Below the pieces are notes generated by a model. That model did no database searches, was not told the origin of the DNA, and saw only the letters and a program-made list of their open reading frames with translations. From positions 1-64,000 of the forward strand of contig DAOSZN010000011.1 in NCBI GenBank assembly GCA_035593725.1: DNA of 64,000 nt. The letters run 5' to 3'. The position numbers were made by a program, and so were the translations under genes. The DNA comes from UBA4971 sp029551185. Lineage in GTDB: Bacteria; Bacillota; SHA-98; UBA4971. Positions 7,665 to 16,162 of the stretch are shown here, piece after piece (positions within the stretch are counted from its first letter, which is position 1; each line of letters begins with the position of its first letter).

Positions 7665-8919
7665 TTAGCTCCCTCCGAATTAGGAACGACTCAGTTTTGC
7701 GCGGGCCTGCCACCGCTATTACAGGTGACTCTTTACCTAGGAGGTGACCGGCTATTCGAGTTACGTCATTATATGTCACGTCATCAATGACTCTACTGAT
7801 TTCATCCGGTGTGTACAGTGGCTCGCCTGCAAGTTCCAGCCTTCCAAGCCTGCTCATTCTACTATTAGTAGTCTCGAGATTAAGTGCTAAGGCGTTTTTC
7901 AATTGTTCTTTGCCACGGTTATATTCTTCCCACTTAAGGCCGTTGTTACATATATCATAAAGTTCTTCCATGATCAAATCCTTAACAAGGCTGATATTTT
8001 CCACGCCGGTCCCTGCATATACTGCAAACACCCCGGTGTCTTCGTATAAGGCTGTATAGGAGTAAGTCGAGTAGACCAGACCGCGGTCCTCTCTGAGTTT
8101 CTGGAAAAGCCTGGAGCTTAACCCTCCTCCGAATGCGACATCTAAGACGTATAACCCAAACCTGTCCGGGTGGTTTCTGTTAAAGGCTTCGTACCCGATA
8201 CAAAGGTGAGCCTGTTCTATAGCTTTAGAACGAAAAGCCTGTGCCCCCGGTTTCCATTTAGAGGTTGTGGGGGACTTCATTTTTCTCCTGGATAAATCCA
8301 GACGCTTGTTTACTTCTTCCACAACTTCATCATGCTTTATGTTGCCTGCAGCTGATATGACTGCGCCTTCTGTTACGTAATGCTCGGACATGTACTTGAC
8401 AATATCGTCTCTTCCAAGACTCTTCAGGGTTTTGAGGGATCCGAGAGTCGGCAGTCCAAGAGCGCAAGGGCCCCATGCTGTGGATGCAAGTAAATCATGG
8501 ACGACTTCTTCCGGCGAATCCTCGTACATGGCTATTTCTTCAGCTATAACGCCTTTTTCCTTTGTGATGTCGCTTTCTGCAAGTAAAGGGCGGCAAGCAA
8601 TATCGCAGATAATATCTACTGCAAGTCTCATACATCTATCAGGCACTTTAGCGTAATAGCATGTATAGTCTTTGGTAGTTACAGCATTCAGATATCCCCC
8701 TACCTCGTCTATCTCTTCTGCAATTTTCCTGGCTGTACGACTTTCAGTGCCTTTGAAAACCAGATGTTCAATAAAGTGAGAAATACCGTTTATTTTTGGG
8801 CTTTCCCAGCGAGATCCGGCATTCAACCATAAACCGACTGTACACGATCGTACATGGGGGATTTCTTCAGTCACCACCTTTGTCCCGCCAGGGAGCACAA
8901 TTCTCTTGTACCGGTTCAC
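7561..8919 (-). CDS. M16-family zinc protease (insulinase/MlpA type)
   Basis: Processing-peptidase-like protein of about 452 residues. The inverted zinc motif HFIEH, with a downstream Glu in EIAMYEDSPEE, is near the N-terminus, and the C-terminal half carries the inactive M16 repeat (FGGGLSSRLFQKLRED). The homologue next to the Bacillus dap/dpa region is MlpA/YmxG. GTG at 8919 is chosen because AGGAG stands 7 bases upstream and family N-termini begin there (NRYKRIVLPGGTKV); ATG 8937 and GTG 8961 are alternatives. The last 35 or so residues lie in the Spo0E-like gene region and look unlike normal M16 tails. Confidence 0.9.
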   Translation of the reverse strand: MNRYKRIVLPGGTKVVTEEIPHVRSCTVGLWLNAGSRWESPKINGISHFIEHLVFKGTESRTARKIAEEIDEVGGYLNAVTTKDYTCYYAKVPDRCMRLAVDIICDIACRPLLAESDITKEKGVIAEEIAMYEDSPEEVVHDLLASTAWGPCALGLPTLGSLKTLKSLGRDDIVKYMSEHYVTEGAVISAAGNIKHDEVVEEVNKRLDLSRRKMKSPTTSKWKPGAQAFRSKAIEQAHLCIGYEAFNRNHPDRFGLYVLDVAFGGGLSSRLFQKLREDRGLVYSTYSYTALYEDTGVFAVYAGTGVENISLVKDLIMEELYDICNNGLKWEEYNRGKEQLKNALALNLETTNSRMSRLGRLELAGEPLYTPDEISRVIDDVTYNDVTRIAGHLLGKESPVIAVAGPRKTESFLIRRELNDARSREKIANTSDSNRRFARRATLNDSPTSRKA

Positions 8920-9107
8920 TGCACCACTCCTAGACATCCTTCGCTCTTCATCGACATGCACATAAGAATTCGCCTATCCGGGTCCGAATCCTCTTTTCTT
9001 TTGCCGCTTACTAGCGACGATTTTTGCGCCACATTCAACCTCTATATCCTGAACTTGCATAGAGGACCTGCCTGTTCTCTGTAGAATTCGCAAGTACCAT
9101 CTTTATG

Positions 9108-9126
9108 CGTCCCAAGGCAAGGGACG
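9108..9126 (+). promoter_or_regulatory. Hairpin in the GH18 leader
   Basis: CGTCCC (9108-9113), a 7-base loop, GGGACG (9121-9126). It lies about 10 bases before the AAGGAGGAG ribosome site of the GH18 gene. The rest of the 8920-9151 divergent region shows no promoter I can defend. Confidence 0.4.
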
Positions 9127-9151
9127 TGCAGCAAGGAGGAGAATCCAAGTC

Positions 9152-10534
9152 TTGGACCCAAAGATCGCCGCAACAGTTTTGGCTATTTTACTCTATGCTT
9201 TCTCCGCGAACAATCCTAAACCTGAAAACGTTGTCCCGCCTTCACCTGTAGACGCATATGAGGTGACCTCTGCAAAGCAGACAGACAGCAAGAAACCGGT
9301 TGCTGTCACAGACCACGTCCAAGCTTCTGTCAAAGAACTGGCCAGGGTCCGCAAAGGGCCCGGAACAGACTTTCCGACTTTACAGAAGCTTCCTTCCGGC
9401 GCACGAGTCACTGTTATCGCTCAATTTGCCGATTGGTATCAGGTCAAGCTCTCCAACGGACAAACAGGTTGGATGGCCGGATTTCTCCTCGAAGGCAGCA
9501 ATCTGCCTGCTCTGAATCCTATGGAAAAAACCGGGTTTCCGTCTGACGCCGCCCGTAACAGGCCGGAAGCAAGACTTGGCACACGTAAAGTAATTGGATA
9601 CTATACAGAGGATTACCATGGTGACCCAACATCATACGGGTCTCTTCTGCCTAATAAAGACTTTCTTGACGGTATAGCCATTTTCTTGCATCCGATAGAC
9701 AAAGATGGGAGAGTAATAGGAGAGACCAGCGAAAGAGCGATGAAAGCAGCGAAGTCCGGAAATTTGCAGACTCTGGCTCTTGTACATAACCTGGTGGAAG
9801 GCGGATTTGATGAGAAGCGCGCTCACTCCTTGCTTCATAGCTATAATTCGAGGGCTAAGGCAATTTCGGATATTCTTACAATCTTGGAGAAACAGGGTTA
9901 CGATGGGGTTAACATAGATCTTGAGAACGTGAATCCGAGAGACCGCGAGAATCTTACAGCTTTCATGAATGAGCTCTGCGCGCGCTTAAAACCCCGCGGA
10001 TATCTTGTCACCATGTCCGTGCCTGCCAAGACTCAGGACCTGCCGGGGCAATCCTGGATTGGTGCGTTTGACTACTATGCCCTAGGGAAAGCCTGCGATT
10101 ATATAATGCTTATGACGTATGATGAGCACTCTCAAATCAGCGGTTCGGGACCTGTAGCCTCTTTCCCGTGGGTGGAGAAGGTAATCAAATATGCGATAAC
10201 CCAGATACCAAGGCATAAGGTGCTGATGGGAGTGCCTGCATATGGCTATGATTGGAATCTTGCTACAGGAAGGGCGGTAGCGCTTTCGTATACCCAGGTA
10301 ATGAACCGCGCAAATCGTATGGGGATTGCCCCGTCTTGGGATTCCAAGGCCAAATCCCCGTTCTTTAAGTATGTGGAAGGCGGCGCTTGGCACGAAGTAT
10401 GGTTTGAGTCGCCTCACAGTCTCAAGCCCAAGCTTGAGCTGGTGGAGAAGTACGATATCGGCGGTATTGCCATATGGAAGCTAGGTTATGAGGATAATCT
10501 ATACTGGAAAGCTATTTGTGATGCTCTGGGGTAA
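9152..10534 (+). CDS. GH18 glycosidase with SH3b domain (YaaH/SleL-like)
   Basis: Probably a secreted or spore-located peptidoglycan-cleaving or binding protein. Residues 1-20 look like a short signal or anchor, about 55-112 form a bacterial SH3 domain (VRKGPGTDFPTLQKLPSGA, WYQVKL, GWMAGFLL), and about 145-460 a GH18 barrel. The catalytic strand is YDGVNIDLEN; the Asn before IDLE is usual for the YaaH/SleL branch, and the acid Glu is retained. MLMTYDEH and GVPAYGYDW are also typical. The start is TTG at 9152 behind AAGGAGGAG. It converges within 5 bases on a deacetylase gene. Related Bacillus enzymes act on cortex during germination. Confidence 0.88.
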   Translation: MDPKIAATVLAILLYAFSANNPKPENVVPPSPVDAYEVTSAKQTDSKKPVAVTDHVQASVKELARVRKGPGTDFPTLQKLPSGARVTVIAQFADWYQVKLSNGQTGWMAGFLLEGSNLPALNPMEKTGFPSDAARNRPEARLGTRKVIGYYTEDYHGDPTSYGSLLPNKDFLDGIAIFLHPIDKDGRVIGETSERAMKAAKSGNLQTLALVHNLVEGGFDEKRAHSLLHSYNSRAKAISDILTILEKQGYDGVNIDLENVNPRDRENLTAFMNELCARLKPRGYLVTMSVPAKTQDLPGQSWIGAFDYYALGKACDYIMLMTYDEHSQISGSGPVASFPWVEKVIKYAITQIPRHKVLMGVPAYGYDWNLATGRAVALSYTQVMNRANRMGIAPSWDSKAKSPFFKYVEGGAWHEVWFESPHSLKPKLELVEKYDIGGIAIWKLGYEDNLYWKAICDALG

Positions 10535-10539
10535 TTGTC

Positions 10540-11571
10540 TTATCCGGACTCATGCAAGTTTAGCAAATCTGATACGGTGAAAAACCGGTAACCTGCATTC
10601 CGTGATGCGTCCACAATTCTTGGAAGGGCTTTGAGGAATACTTTGGTTGGATGAGCCAGGATGATAGCTCCGGGCGCGATTTTCGGCACAACTCTTCCTA
10701 ATATTTTCTCCGGGTCTTCAGTCTTCCAATCAAGTGTGTCAATGGTCCACATTGTTGTTGTATATCCTAATGAAGCAGCTGCCGAAACAACTGTCAGGTT
10801 GCATTCGCCGTAGGGCGGAGCAAAGAGTTTGCTTGGCTTGACTCCTAAGCTGACAAGGAGCTTCTCATTGTCTGAAATAAGCTGTTTTATCATAGGTTCG
10901 CTCATTTTCTCCACATGGACATGCTGATATCCGTGGTTCGCCAGCTCATGCCCTTCTTCGCTGATAAACATTACCATGTCTGGGAATTTCTGAGCCCACT
11001 CGCCGTCAATGAAGAATGTTGCCTTCACATTCTGTTCCCTGAAAATTTCAAGTAATTCAGGAAGACAATCTTCGCCCCAAGCTACGTTCACTGCGATTGC
11101 CATAGCCTGTCTTCCTGTATCAACACGGTAAACAGGACTGAAGTGACGCTTGGTTATTGCCGGAGCGATTACAGTTCGCGCTAATTCCACGTTATCCCCT
11201 GGTTTTGCCTTCATGGAGCGGTCTACAGTCAGATCCACGTCAATATCAAGGCCTGGGGCTTCCGGGATTAACTCGCCTGTCTCCTTAAAGATCATAGCAT
11301 CTTTCGGCGCTGTTCGTTCTTGTTCTGCCATGGCTTCTACAATCCGCCTAACCTCATTAGGCAGATATCCTGAGATGAGCCGTGTCTCCAGGGTAACTCC
11401 GGGCTTTACACCGTAGACCATTCGCCTGATATCATCAAGAGATGAGACAAGAACTACCGTGAACACAAAGATTAGAACGGCGAATGCCATAAGAAGCGTC
11501 ATCTCTCGTGTAATCACAATTGCGGTGAGACGGCCTTCACGTTTGGGAGTCAGTCTGTCCTTACGTTTCAT
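10540..11571 (-). CDS. Membrane-anchored PdaB-like polysaccharide deacetylase, altered metal site
   Basis: About 343 residues: cytoplasmic basic head, one membrane segment near residues 25-48, an extracellular region of about 60-165 that resembles a peptidoglycan-binding-type domain, and a C-terminal NodB fold. The second metal motif is intact (ELANHGYQH), as are APPYGE and IDTLDW. In the first motif PdaB-like enzymes have FDxAWG, whereas here it reads VNVAWGED, so the key Asp is Asn. Activity is therefore doubtful. ATG at 11571 follows AAAGGAGGGA. The gene overlaps the preceding deacetylase-fold gene by 11 bases. Confidence 0.82.
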   Translation of the reverse strand: MKRKDRLTPKREGRLTAIVITREMTLLMAFAVLIFVFTVVLVSSLDDIRRMVYGVKPGVTLETRLISGYLPNEVRRIVEAMAEQERTAPKDAMIFKETGELIPEAPGLDIDVDLTVDRSMKAKPGDNVELARTVIAPAITKRHFSPVYRVDTGRQAMAIAVNVAWGEDCLPELLEIFREQNVKATFFIDGEWAQKFPDMVMFISEEGHELANHGYQHVHVEKMSEPMIKQLISDNEKLLVSLGVKPSKLFAPPYGECNLTVVSAAASLGYTTTMWTIDTLDWKTEDPEKILGRVVPKIAPGAIILAHPTKVFLKALPRIVDASRNAGYRFFTVSDLLNLHESG

Positions 11572-12382
11572 CCAGAAGGTCCCTCCTTTCGCCCCTGCTT
11601 TGTGAGGGCATTTGTATAGGTCGCATTTCACCTGTATGGGGATGTATATAATAATCGCCTTCGAGTAAGAGTTGACTCAAAGGGACTATCTTATATCCTT
11701 GCTCCATAATCCCTTCAATGATTTGAGGCAAGGCCTCGGGAGTGTTGCGACCTGTCACATGAAACCGGATGATGGCGCCTTTATGCAGCTTTCTTAGCAC
11801 CCTCTTTTCCATGTCGTTTGAGGATGTCCCGCGCCAGTCCAACGAATCTATGCTCCACATCACTGTTTCATACCCCAGTTCTCTGGAAGCCTCTATCACT
11901 TTATTGCTGTACTCACCATAAGGAGGCCTAAAAACCTCGGGCGTTTGGCCTGAAACCTTCTCAATGTGTTTATGAGCCTTCTCCAGTTCCCGTTTGAGCT
12001 CAGCTTTAAGAAGAGAGTTGGAGTGAGGAAGGGAATAAGTGTAGTTGCCGAGTTCGTGGTTGCTCTCAATAATCTTGTTTACGGAATCCCGATGTTTCTC
12101 TATCCATTCTCCGGACAAAAAGAAGATTGCGTTGACATTATACCTTTCCAGAACACTTAGGATTTCCAACGTCAGGTCCTTCCCCGATTCGCCTTCAAAT
12201 GTCAAACTGACCTTATTTTCCGGTGTAAACACGGAATACACCGGAACAAGCCTACCGGACACGGTAGCAATAACTGCTTTAGCTGCTGTGAATAACGCTA
12301 TTTGAGAGGTATCGATGATAATAAGCAACACTATGAGTATGAGAGCCGGTCTCTTCCAATTTTGTCCGATGACGATCAACAT
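11561..12382 (-). CDS. Deacetylase-fold protein lacking metal ligands (likely pseudoenzyme)
   Basis: About 273 residues with an N-terminal membrane segment (ALILIVLLIIIDTSQIAL) and a NodB-type domain. The usual TFDDG reads TFEGE, and the metal-binding NHxxxH reads NYTYSL, so all three expected ligands are changed. RPPYGEYS and WSIDSLDW are kept, indicating an intact fold. A role in binding or in regulating its overlapping neighbour is more likely than catalysis (inference). ATG at 12382 follows GGGGAGGACC. It is preceded by the terminator of the SleB-like gene. Confidence 0.82.
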   Translation of the reverse strand: MLIVIGQNWKRPALILIVLLIIIDTSQIALFTAAKAVIATVSGRLVPVYSVFTPENKVSLTFEGESGKDLTLEILSVLERYNVNAIFFLSGEWIEKHRDSVNKIIESNHELGNYTYSLPHSNSLLKAELKRELEKAHKHIEKVSGQTPEVFRPPYGEYSNKVIEASRELGYETVMWSIDSLDWRGTSSNDMEKRVLRKLHKGAIIRFHVTGRNTPEALPQIIEGIMEQGYKIVPLSQLLLEGDYYIHPHTGEMRPIQMPSQSRGERRDLLDET

Positions 12383-12457
12383 TTGAGAGGTCCTCCCCGG
12401 GGAGAGCATTTCCCATAATACTTATGCAGGATCCGGAGACGGAATGCAGGTCTTGGA

Positions 12458-12490
12458 AAAGTAGCCAGGCGGGAGACACCTGGCTACTTT
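12458..12490 (-). terminator. Strong terminator after the SleB-like gene
   Basis: Perfect 12-bp stem AAAGTAGCCAGG (12458-12469) / CCTGGCTACTTT (12479-12490) with a 9-base loop, ending in TTTT on the minus strand. The 5' arm contains the TAG stop of the SleB-like gene. The stem is symmetric and could also stop plus-strand transcripts. Confidence 0.8.
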
Positions 12491-12942
12491 GCGAAATAGT
12501 GATTGCCGATGACAGTCGTGACGGGCCTTGTGAAAATCCAGTAGGATGTGACGCGAGCGGGATTATAGAAATACAGGGCGCCATAAGTGGGGTCCCGACC
12601 TGACAAGGCCTCTCCGGCAGCTCTATAGGAATCCGGGTCCGGTGTGCAGCCAATCTGTCCGTCGTAGACTGACGTGAATGCCCAATCATCGTAGATGACA
12701 CCGGAGACAGTCGAAGGGAACAGAGGACTGCGAACCCTATTCATAACTACAGCGCCAACAGCGACTTTACCGAGGTATGGTTCGCCTCTTGCTTCACCTG
12801 ATATTACCTGAGCCAGTAGTTCATAGTCAGATTGTCCTGCGCTCGCAAGGTCCTCCTCTGCGCCTGGAAGACCCATGCATAACACCATGAAAGGAGCCAG
12901 GACACAAATGAGTATAATGAAATAAGCTTTTCGGTTTCTCAT
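12484..12942 (-). CDS. SleB/CwlJ-type cell wall hydrolase
   Basis: Small hydrolase-2 family protein, 152 residues. A signal peptide or anchor (residues 5-22, AYFIILICVLAPFMVLCM) is followed by the catalytic domain, with the Glu motif QVISGEARGEPYLGKVAVGAVVMNR in standard form (Glu in SGEARG), QIGCTPDPDS and ALYFYNP. SleB-like enzymes are lytic transglycosylases of cortex peptidoglycan; this one lacks the N-terminal peptidoglycan-binding domain. ATG at 12942 follows AAAGGGGGCG. The leader upstream is unusually rich in dyads. Confidence 0.88.
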   Translation of the reverse strand: MRNRKAYFIILICVLAPFMVLCMGLPGAEEDLASAGQSDYELLAQVISGEARGEPYLGKVAVGAVVMNRVRSPLFPSTVSGVIYDDWAFTSVYDGQIGCTPDPDSYRAAGEALSGRDPTYGALYFYNPARVTSYWIFTRPVTTVIGNHYFAK

Positions 12943-12952
12943 GGTTTCGCCC

Positions 12953-12998
12953 CCTTTATGAAAAGACACGAATAACCTCATAAAGGCGAACTTATGAG
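12953..12998 (-). promoter_or_regulatory. Overlapping inverted repeats in the SleB-like leader
   Basis: Three related segments: A CTCATAA (minus strand, 12998-12992), B CCTTTATGAG (12986-12977) and C TCATAAAGG (12961-12953). B can pair with A (7 bp) or with C (9 bp), but not both. The B-C stem would hide the start of the Shine-Dalgarno AAAGGGGG. A straddles the predicted start of transcription, so A-B may act as a DNA operator rather than RNA. Confidence 0.55.
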
Positions 12999-13001
12999 CG
13001 G

Positions 13002-13030
13002 ATTATAGCATGGGGATCCCGGGAGGACAA
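13002..13030 (-). promoter_or_regulatory. Sigma-A-type promoter of the SleB-like gene
   Basis: TTGTCC (13030-13025), 17-base spacer, TATAAT (13007-13002) on the minus strand. The -10 is perfect and the -35 matches 4 of 6. Transcription would start near 12995. Confidence 0.6.
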
Positions 13031-13061
13031 CCGGAAGATGCTGCTAAAAGAGGAATGAATG

Positions 13062-15236
13062 TTATTGGCTGCCTAGCCATCTCCGGACTGAGTCCACAGC
13101 TTGGCTGTTGTTTTCCACAGACAGAGTGACGTCGGGAAGCGATGACAGAAAGGCCTTGCCGTACCATTTCCCTACTAAGCGATTATCAAGGACTACAACA
13201 ACTCCTCGATCTTCGCTGCTTCTTATTAGACGCCCAAAGCCTTGTCTGAATCTGATTACAGCTGAAGGAAGGGCATAGGACCGAAAACCATCGATGTTTT
13301 GCGCCCTAAAAGCCTCCATTCTTGCTTCATAAACAGGATTGGTGGGGACTTGAAAAGGAAGTCTCACAAGAATAACGCATGAAAGTGCATCGCCAGGGAC
13401 ATCCACGCCTTGCCAGAAACTATCAGCTCCAAGGAGCGCGCCTGGCTCCTCCTGAAAACAAGTAAGCATGCGATGACGGGGCATTGCGCCTTGCCTGAAT
13501 ACTTTGATGCCTGATTCTTCCAAGGAGGGCCGGATCATCTCTTCAACCTTATCGAGCATAGCATAGGATGTAAACAGCACAAATGCCCGTCCCTGTGAAG
13601 CTTGGATGATTTCAGAGATTAGCTTTGAGGCTTCTTGTATGAATAACGGATGGCGTGGGTCGGGCAAGTCTTTAGGAACTATAAGCAAGGCTTGATTTGG
13701 AAAGTCAAAAGGCGAGTCAAATATGAATTCTAAAGCGGGATCAAGCTGCTCGTCGAGTCCTACCAGGTGTTTGAAAAACTGAAAATCCCCTCCTACAGTC
13801 ATTGTTGCTGAGGTAAGGACCGCCGATTCGACCATGTCAAATAAGTGTTCACGGAGATAAGGCGCCACATCAAGTGGTGTGGCGATAAGTTGAATACCGG
13901 TAGGATGGTTTTCGCTCCAGTAGACAAATCCACTGTCTTCCATGGACATGACGAATCTAAGAGATGTGATTTGTGAGGACAGCCTGCCTACCACGCCTTG
14001 GATGTCCCCTTCCAGAGGCTTAAGGCCTGTATCTGATTCACCCTCAAGCACATTAAGGCCTTCCAGGATCTGATTGAGATTTGCCAGCAGTTCTTGACCT
14101 CTGATAATGGCCTTCTCCGCGCTTGGCATAATTATGTCCTGCCACTCGACTGATTCTATCATGTCTTCATTCAGCCTGACTGCGTTATTCCCTCTCTGAT
14201 ATTGCGCTAAGACATGCCTTAGGAATTTGCCGAAAGACTCGAAAAATGAAGCGGACGCCTCATAGCTTCGTCGGGTAGCCTCTATTGAAGAGTCAATCGA
14301 AGACACCATCTTCTGCACAAGACTGTCTTTGACTTCAGCTCCGGCAGCAAAAACCGTAGCTCTTAGACTAAACAGCAAACCTCCCCTTCCGCGACGAGGA
14401 CCTTCAATGTGAACGAGCTCGCTATGGGCTCTTTTGATATTTCCGAAGGATGCTCTGTATCCTAAATGTTCTTCAGCTACATCAGGAATGTTATGAGCCT
14501 CGTCCAAAACAAGATATCGGTATTCCGGAAGAACTCGACTGCTTGAGCTATCAGGCATTACTGTCCGTAAGGCAATATCCGAAAGTAAAAGGTGATGGTT
14601 GGTGACTAAGATATCAGCCTCTTCCATCTGTGATCGCGCTTTCAGAAAATAGCACCTTTTGCGCCACGGACATCGAGTCCTGAGACAAGACATGGAATCC
14701 GATGAAACGCTGTCCCAGATCTCGCCCGGCGCCTCCAGATGAAAGTCAGATCTGGACCCTGTTGGGACATTCGCCAATTCGCTGATGAACTCAGCGAACG
14801 CCAACCTGAAATCGTCCGAGGTCTCGTCTTCCATTTCATTTGAAAGAATTGCAAGCTTTCTATGGCAGACGTAGTTGGATCTTCCTTTGACCAAACAATA
14901 CCGAAACTCCACTTCCAGGCAGTCAGCAAGGGAAGGAAGGTCTTTCTGAATAAGCTGTTCTTGAAGGTTAATGGTATTTGTGGATATTACTATCTTGTTT
15001 CCTGTGGCAGAAGCCCATAGGATAGCAGGAACAAGGTAAGCGACGGACTTGCCTGTGCCTGTGCCGCTTTCCATAAGTGCGTGGCGGGATGTCAAGAAAC
15101 TGCGCAACACCATATGAGCCATTTGTTGCTGGGATTCTCGAAATTCGTATCTGGGCAAGGCTTTTGCCAAAAGGCCTTCAGGCTCAAATATCGTTCGTAT
15201 TTTTTCTTGAATCCGGTCTTGTTTAAGCTCTGCCAA
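13062..15236 (-). CDS. dinG: DinG-family ATP-dependent DNA helicase
   Basis: XPD/DinG-like 5'-3' helicase of 724 residues. Walker A ESGTGTGKS is near residue 58, the Fe-S cluster Cys are in NYVCHRK and SCLRTRCPWRKRC, the DEAH box is LDEAHN, and the C-terminal motifs include RLPFQVPTNP and RFRQGFGRLIRS. The N-terminal exonuclease domain of Bacillus DinG is absent. Translation starts at TTG 15236, immediately after the nfo stop, with AGGCGGTGA inside the end of nfo, so the two are coupled. Likely role: DNA repair and resolution of R-loops or other structures. Confidence 0.9.
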   Translation of the reverse strand: MAELKQDRIQEKIRTIFEPEGLLAKALPRYEFRESQQQMAHMVLRSFLTSRHALMESGTGTGKSVAYLVPAILWASATGNKIVISTNTINLQEQLIQKDLPSLADCLEVEFRYCLVKGRSNYVCHRKLAILSNEMEDETSDDFRLAFAEFISELANVPTGSRSDFHLEAPGEIWDSVSSDSMSCLRTRCPWRKRCYFLKARSQMEEADILVTNHHLLLSDIALRTVMPDSSSSRVLPEYRYLVLDEAHNIPDVAEEHLGYRASFGNIKRAHSELVHIEGPRRGRGGLLFSLRATVFAAGAEVKDSLVQKMVSSIDSSIEATRRSYEASASFFESFGKFLRHVLAQYQRGNNAVRLNEDMIESVEWQDIIMPSAEKAIIRGQELLANLNQILEGLNVLEGESDTGLKPLEGDIQGVVGRLSSQITSLRFVMSMEDSGFVYWSENHPTGIQLIATPLDVAPYLREHLFDMVESAVLTSATMTVGGDFQFFKHLVGLDEQLDPALEFIFDSPFDFPNQALLIVPKDLPDPRHPLFIQEASKLISEIIQASQGRAFVLFTSYAMLDKVEEMIRPSLEESGIKVFRQGAMPRHRMLTCFQEEPGALLGADSFWQGVDVPGDALSCVILVRLPFQVPTNPVYEARMEAFRAQNIDGFRSYALPSAVIRFRQGFGRLIRSSEDRGVVVVLDNRLVGKWYGKAFLSSLPDVTLSVENNSQAVDSVRRWLGSQ

Positions 15237-16100
15237 CTACCATATCACCGCCTCTTGGGCAAGACGTCTGATAGCAGCAAGATTCCGCCTATCATCTTCA
15301 ATGCCCTTCTTCGGCGTTTCCAGAATAAAGGGCACCTCACGAAGTTTGGAGTTTCCGAGGATAACGCGAAACCCTTCCTCTCCTATCATGCCGGATCCGA
15401 TATCCGCATGGCGGTCAAGACGGGATCCTAAAACACCCATTGAATCATTGGCATGAACAAGGGCGACACGGGACATTCCAAGAATTTCATCCAATTGTCC
15501 TAAGGTTTTGGCAAGTCCTTCTCTCGTCGCTATATCATAACCTGCTGCGAACATGTGGCAGGTGTCCAGACAGATTCCAAGAGGCACCGAATCTGATATA
15601 TCCATTATGTCTCTTTGATGTTCAAACATCCATCCGATTTCAGTTCCGGCGCCTGAAACCATTTCAAGAAGGAGCAGTAATCCATCGCCCGGCAAGAGCT
15701 CTGCCATATCGCATGCTTTCGTAATTGCCTCTCTGATTCTCTTAATGCCCGCTTCTACGCCTGAACCTAGGTGATTACCGGGATGAATGACCAGATAGTC
15801 TGCTTCGAGACATTGGCAACCTGCAATTTCATGGGCAAGAGCCCGAACTGATACTTCATATGTCTCTTCTTTGGGCGAAGCAAGGTTAAGAAGGTACGGG
15901 GCGTGAATAGCCAACGGTCTTATGTCTTTTTCGATAAGGCTCTGCTTGAAAGCTGAAGCCTCATCTTCATGGATGGCCTTGTGCCTAAGACTCCTAGGAT
16001 TCCCGGCGAACATCTGAATAGTGTCACACTCAAGGAGAGTAGCGTCATCCAGCGCCTTATTAAGGCCTCCTGCTTTGCTTACGTGCACACCGAATCTCAT
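15237..16100 (-). CDS. nfo: Endonuclease IV (AP endonuclease)
   Basis: Zinc-dependent AP endonuclease, 287 residues, base-excision repair. It begins RFGVHVSKAGG and shows the family metal ligands in YLVIHPGNH, LLEMVSGAGTE, ICLDTCHMFAAGYD, VHANDSMG, DRHADIGSG and FILETP. ATG at 16100 follows GGAGGT. It lies directly upstream of dinG. Confidence 0.95.
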   Translation of the reverse strand: MRFGVHVSKAGGLNKALDDATLLECDTIQMFAGNPRSLRHKAIHEDEASAFKQSLIEKDIRPLAIHAPYLLNLASPKEETYEVSVRALAHEIAGCQCLEADYLVIHPGNHLGSGVEAGIKRIREAITKACDMAELLPGDGLLLLLEMVSGAGTEIGWMFEHQRDIMDISDSVPLGICLDTCHMFAAGYDIATREGLAKTLGQLDEILGMSRVALVHANDSMGVLGSRLDRHADIGSGMIGEEGFRVILGNSKLREVPFILETPKKGIEDDRRNLAAIRRLAQEAVIW

Positions 16101-16162
16101 AATCAGGTACCTCCTGTCCAGGTATTCGATGTGAGATATGAGTTTCCTGCACGTTACGACTT

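Noticed and set aside
9900..9960. Loss of a catalytic Asp in the GH18 protein (Asn in GVNIDLE)
   Set aside because: Asn at this site is typical of the YaaH/SleL branch; the catalytic Glu and the preceding Asp remain.
12279..12701. 140-codon frame across the deacetylase/SleB-like genes
   Set aside because: Overlaps two well-supported genes and their terminator; a shadow frame.
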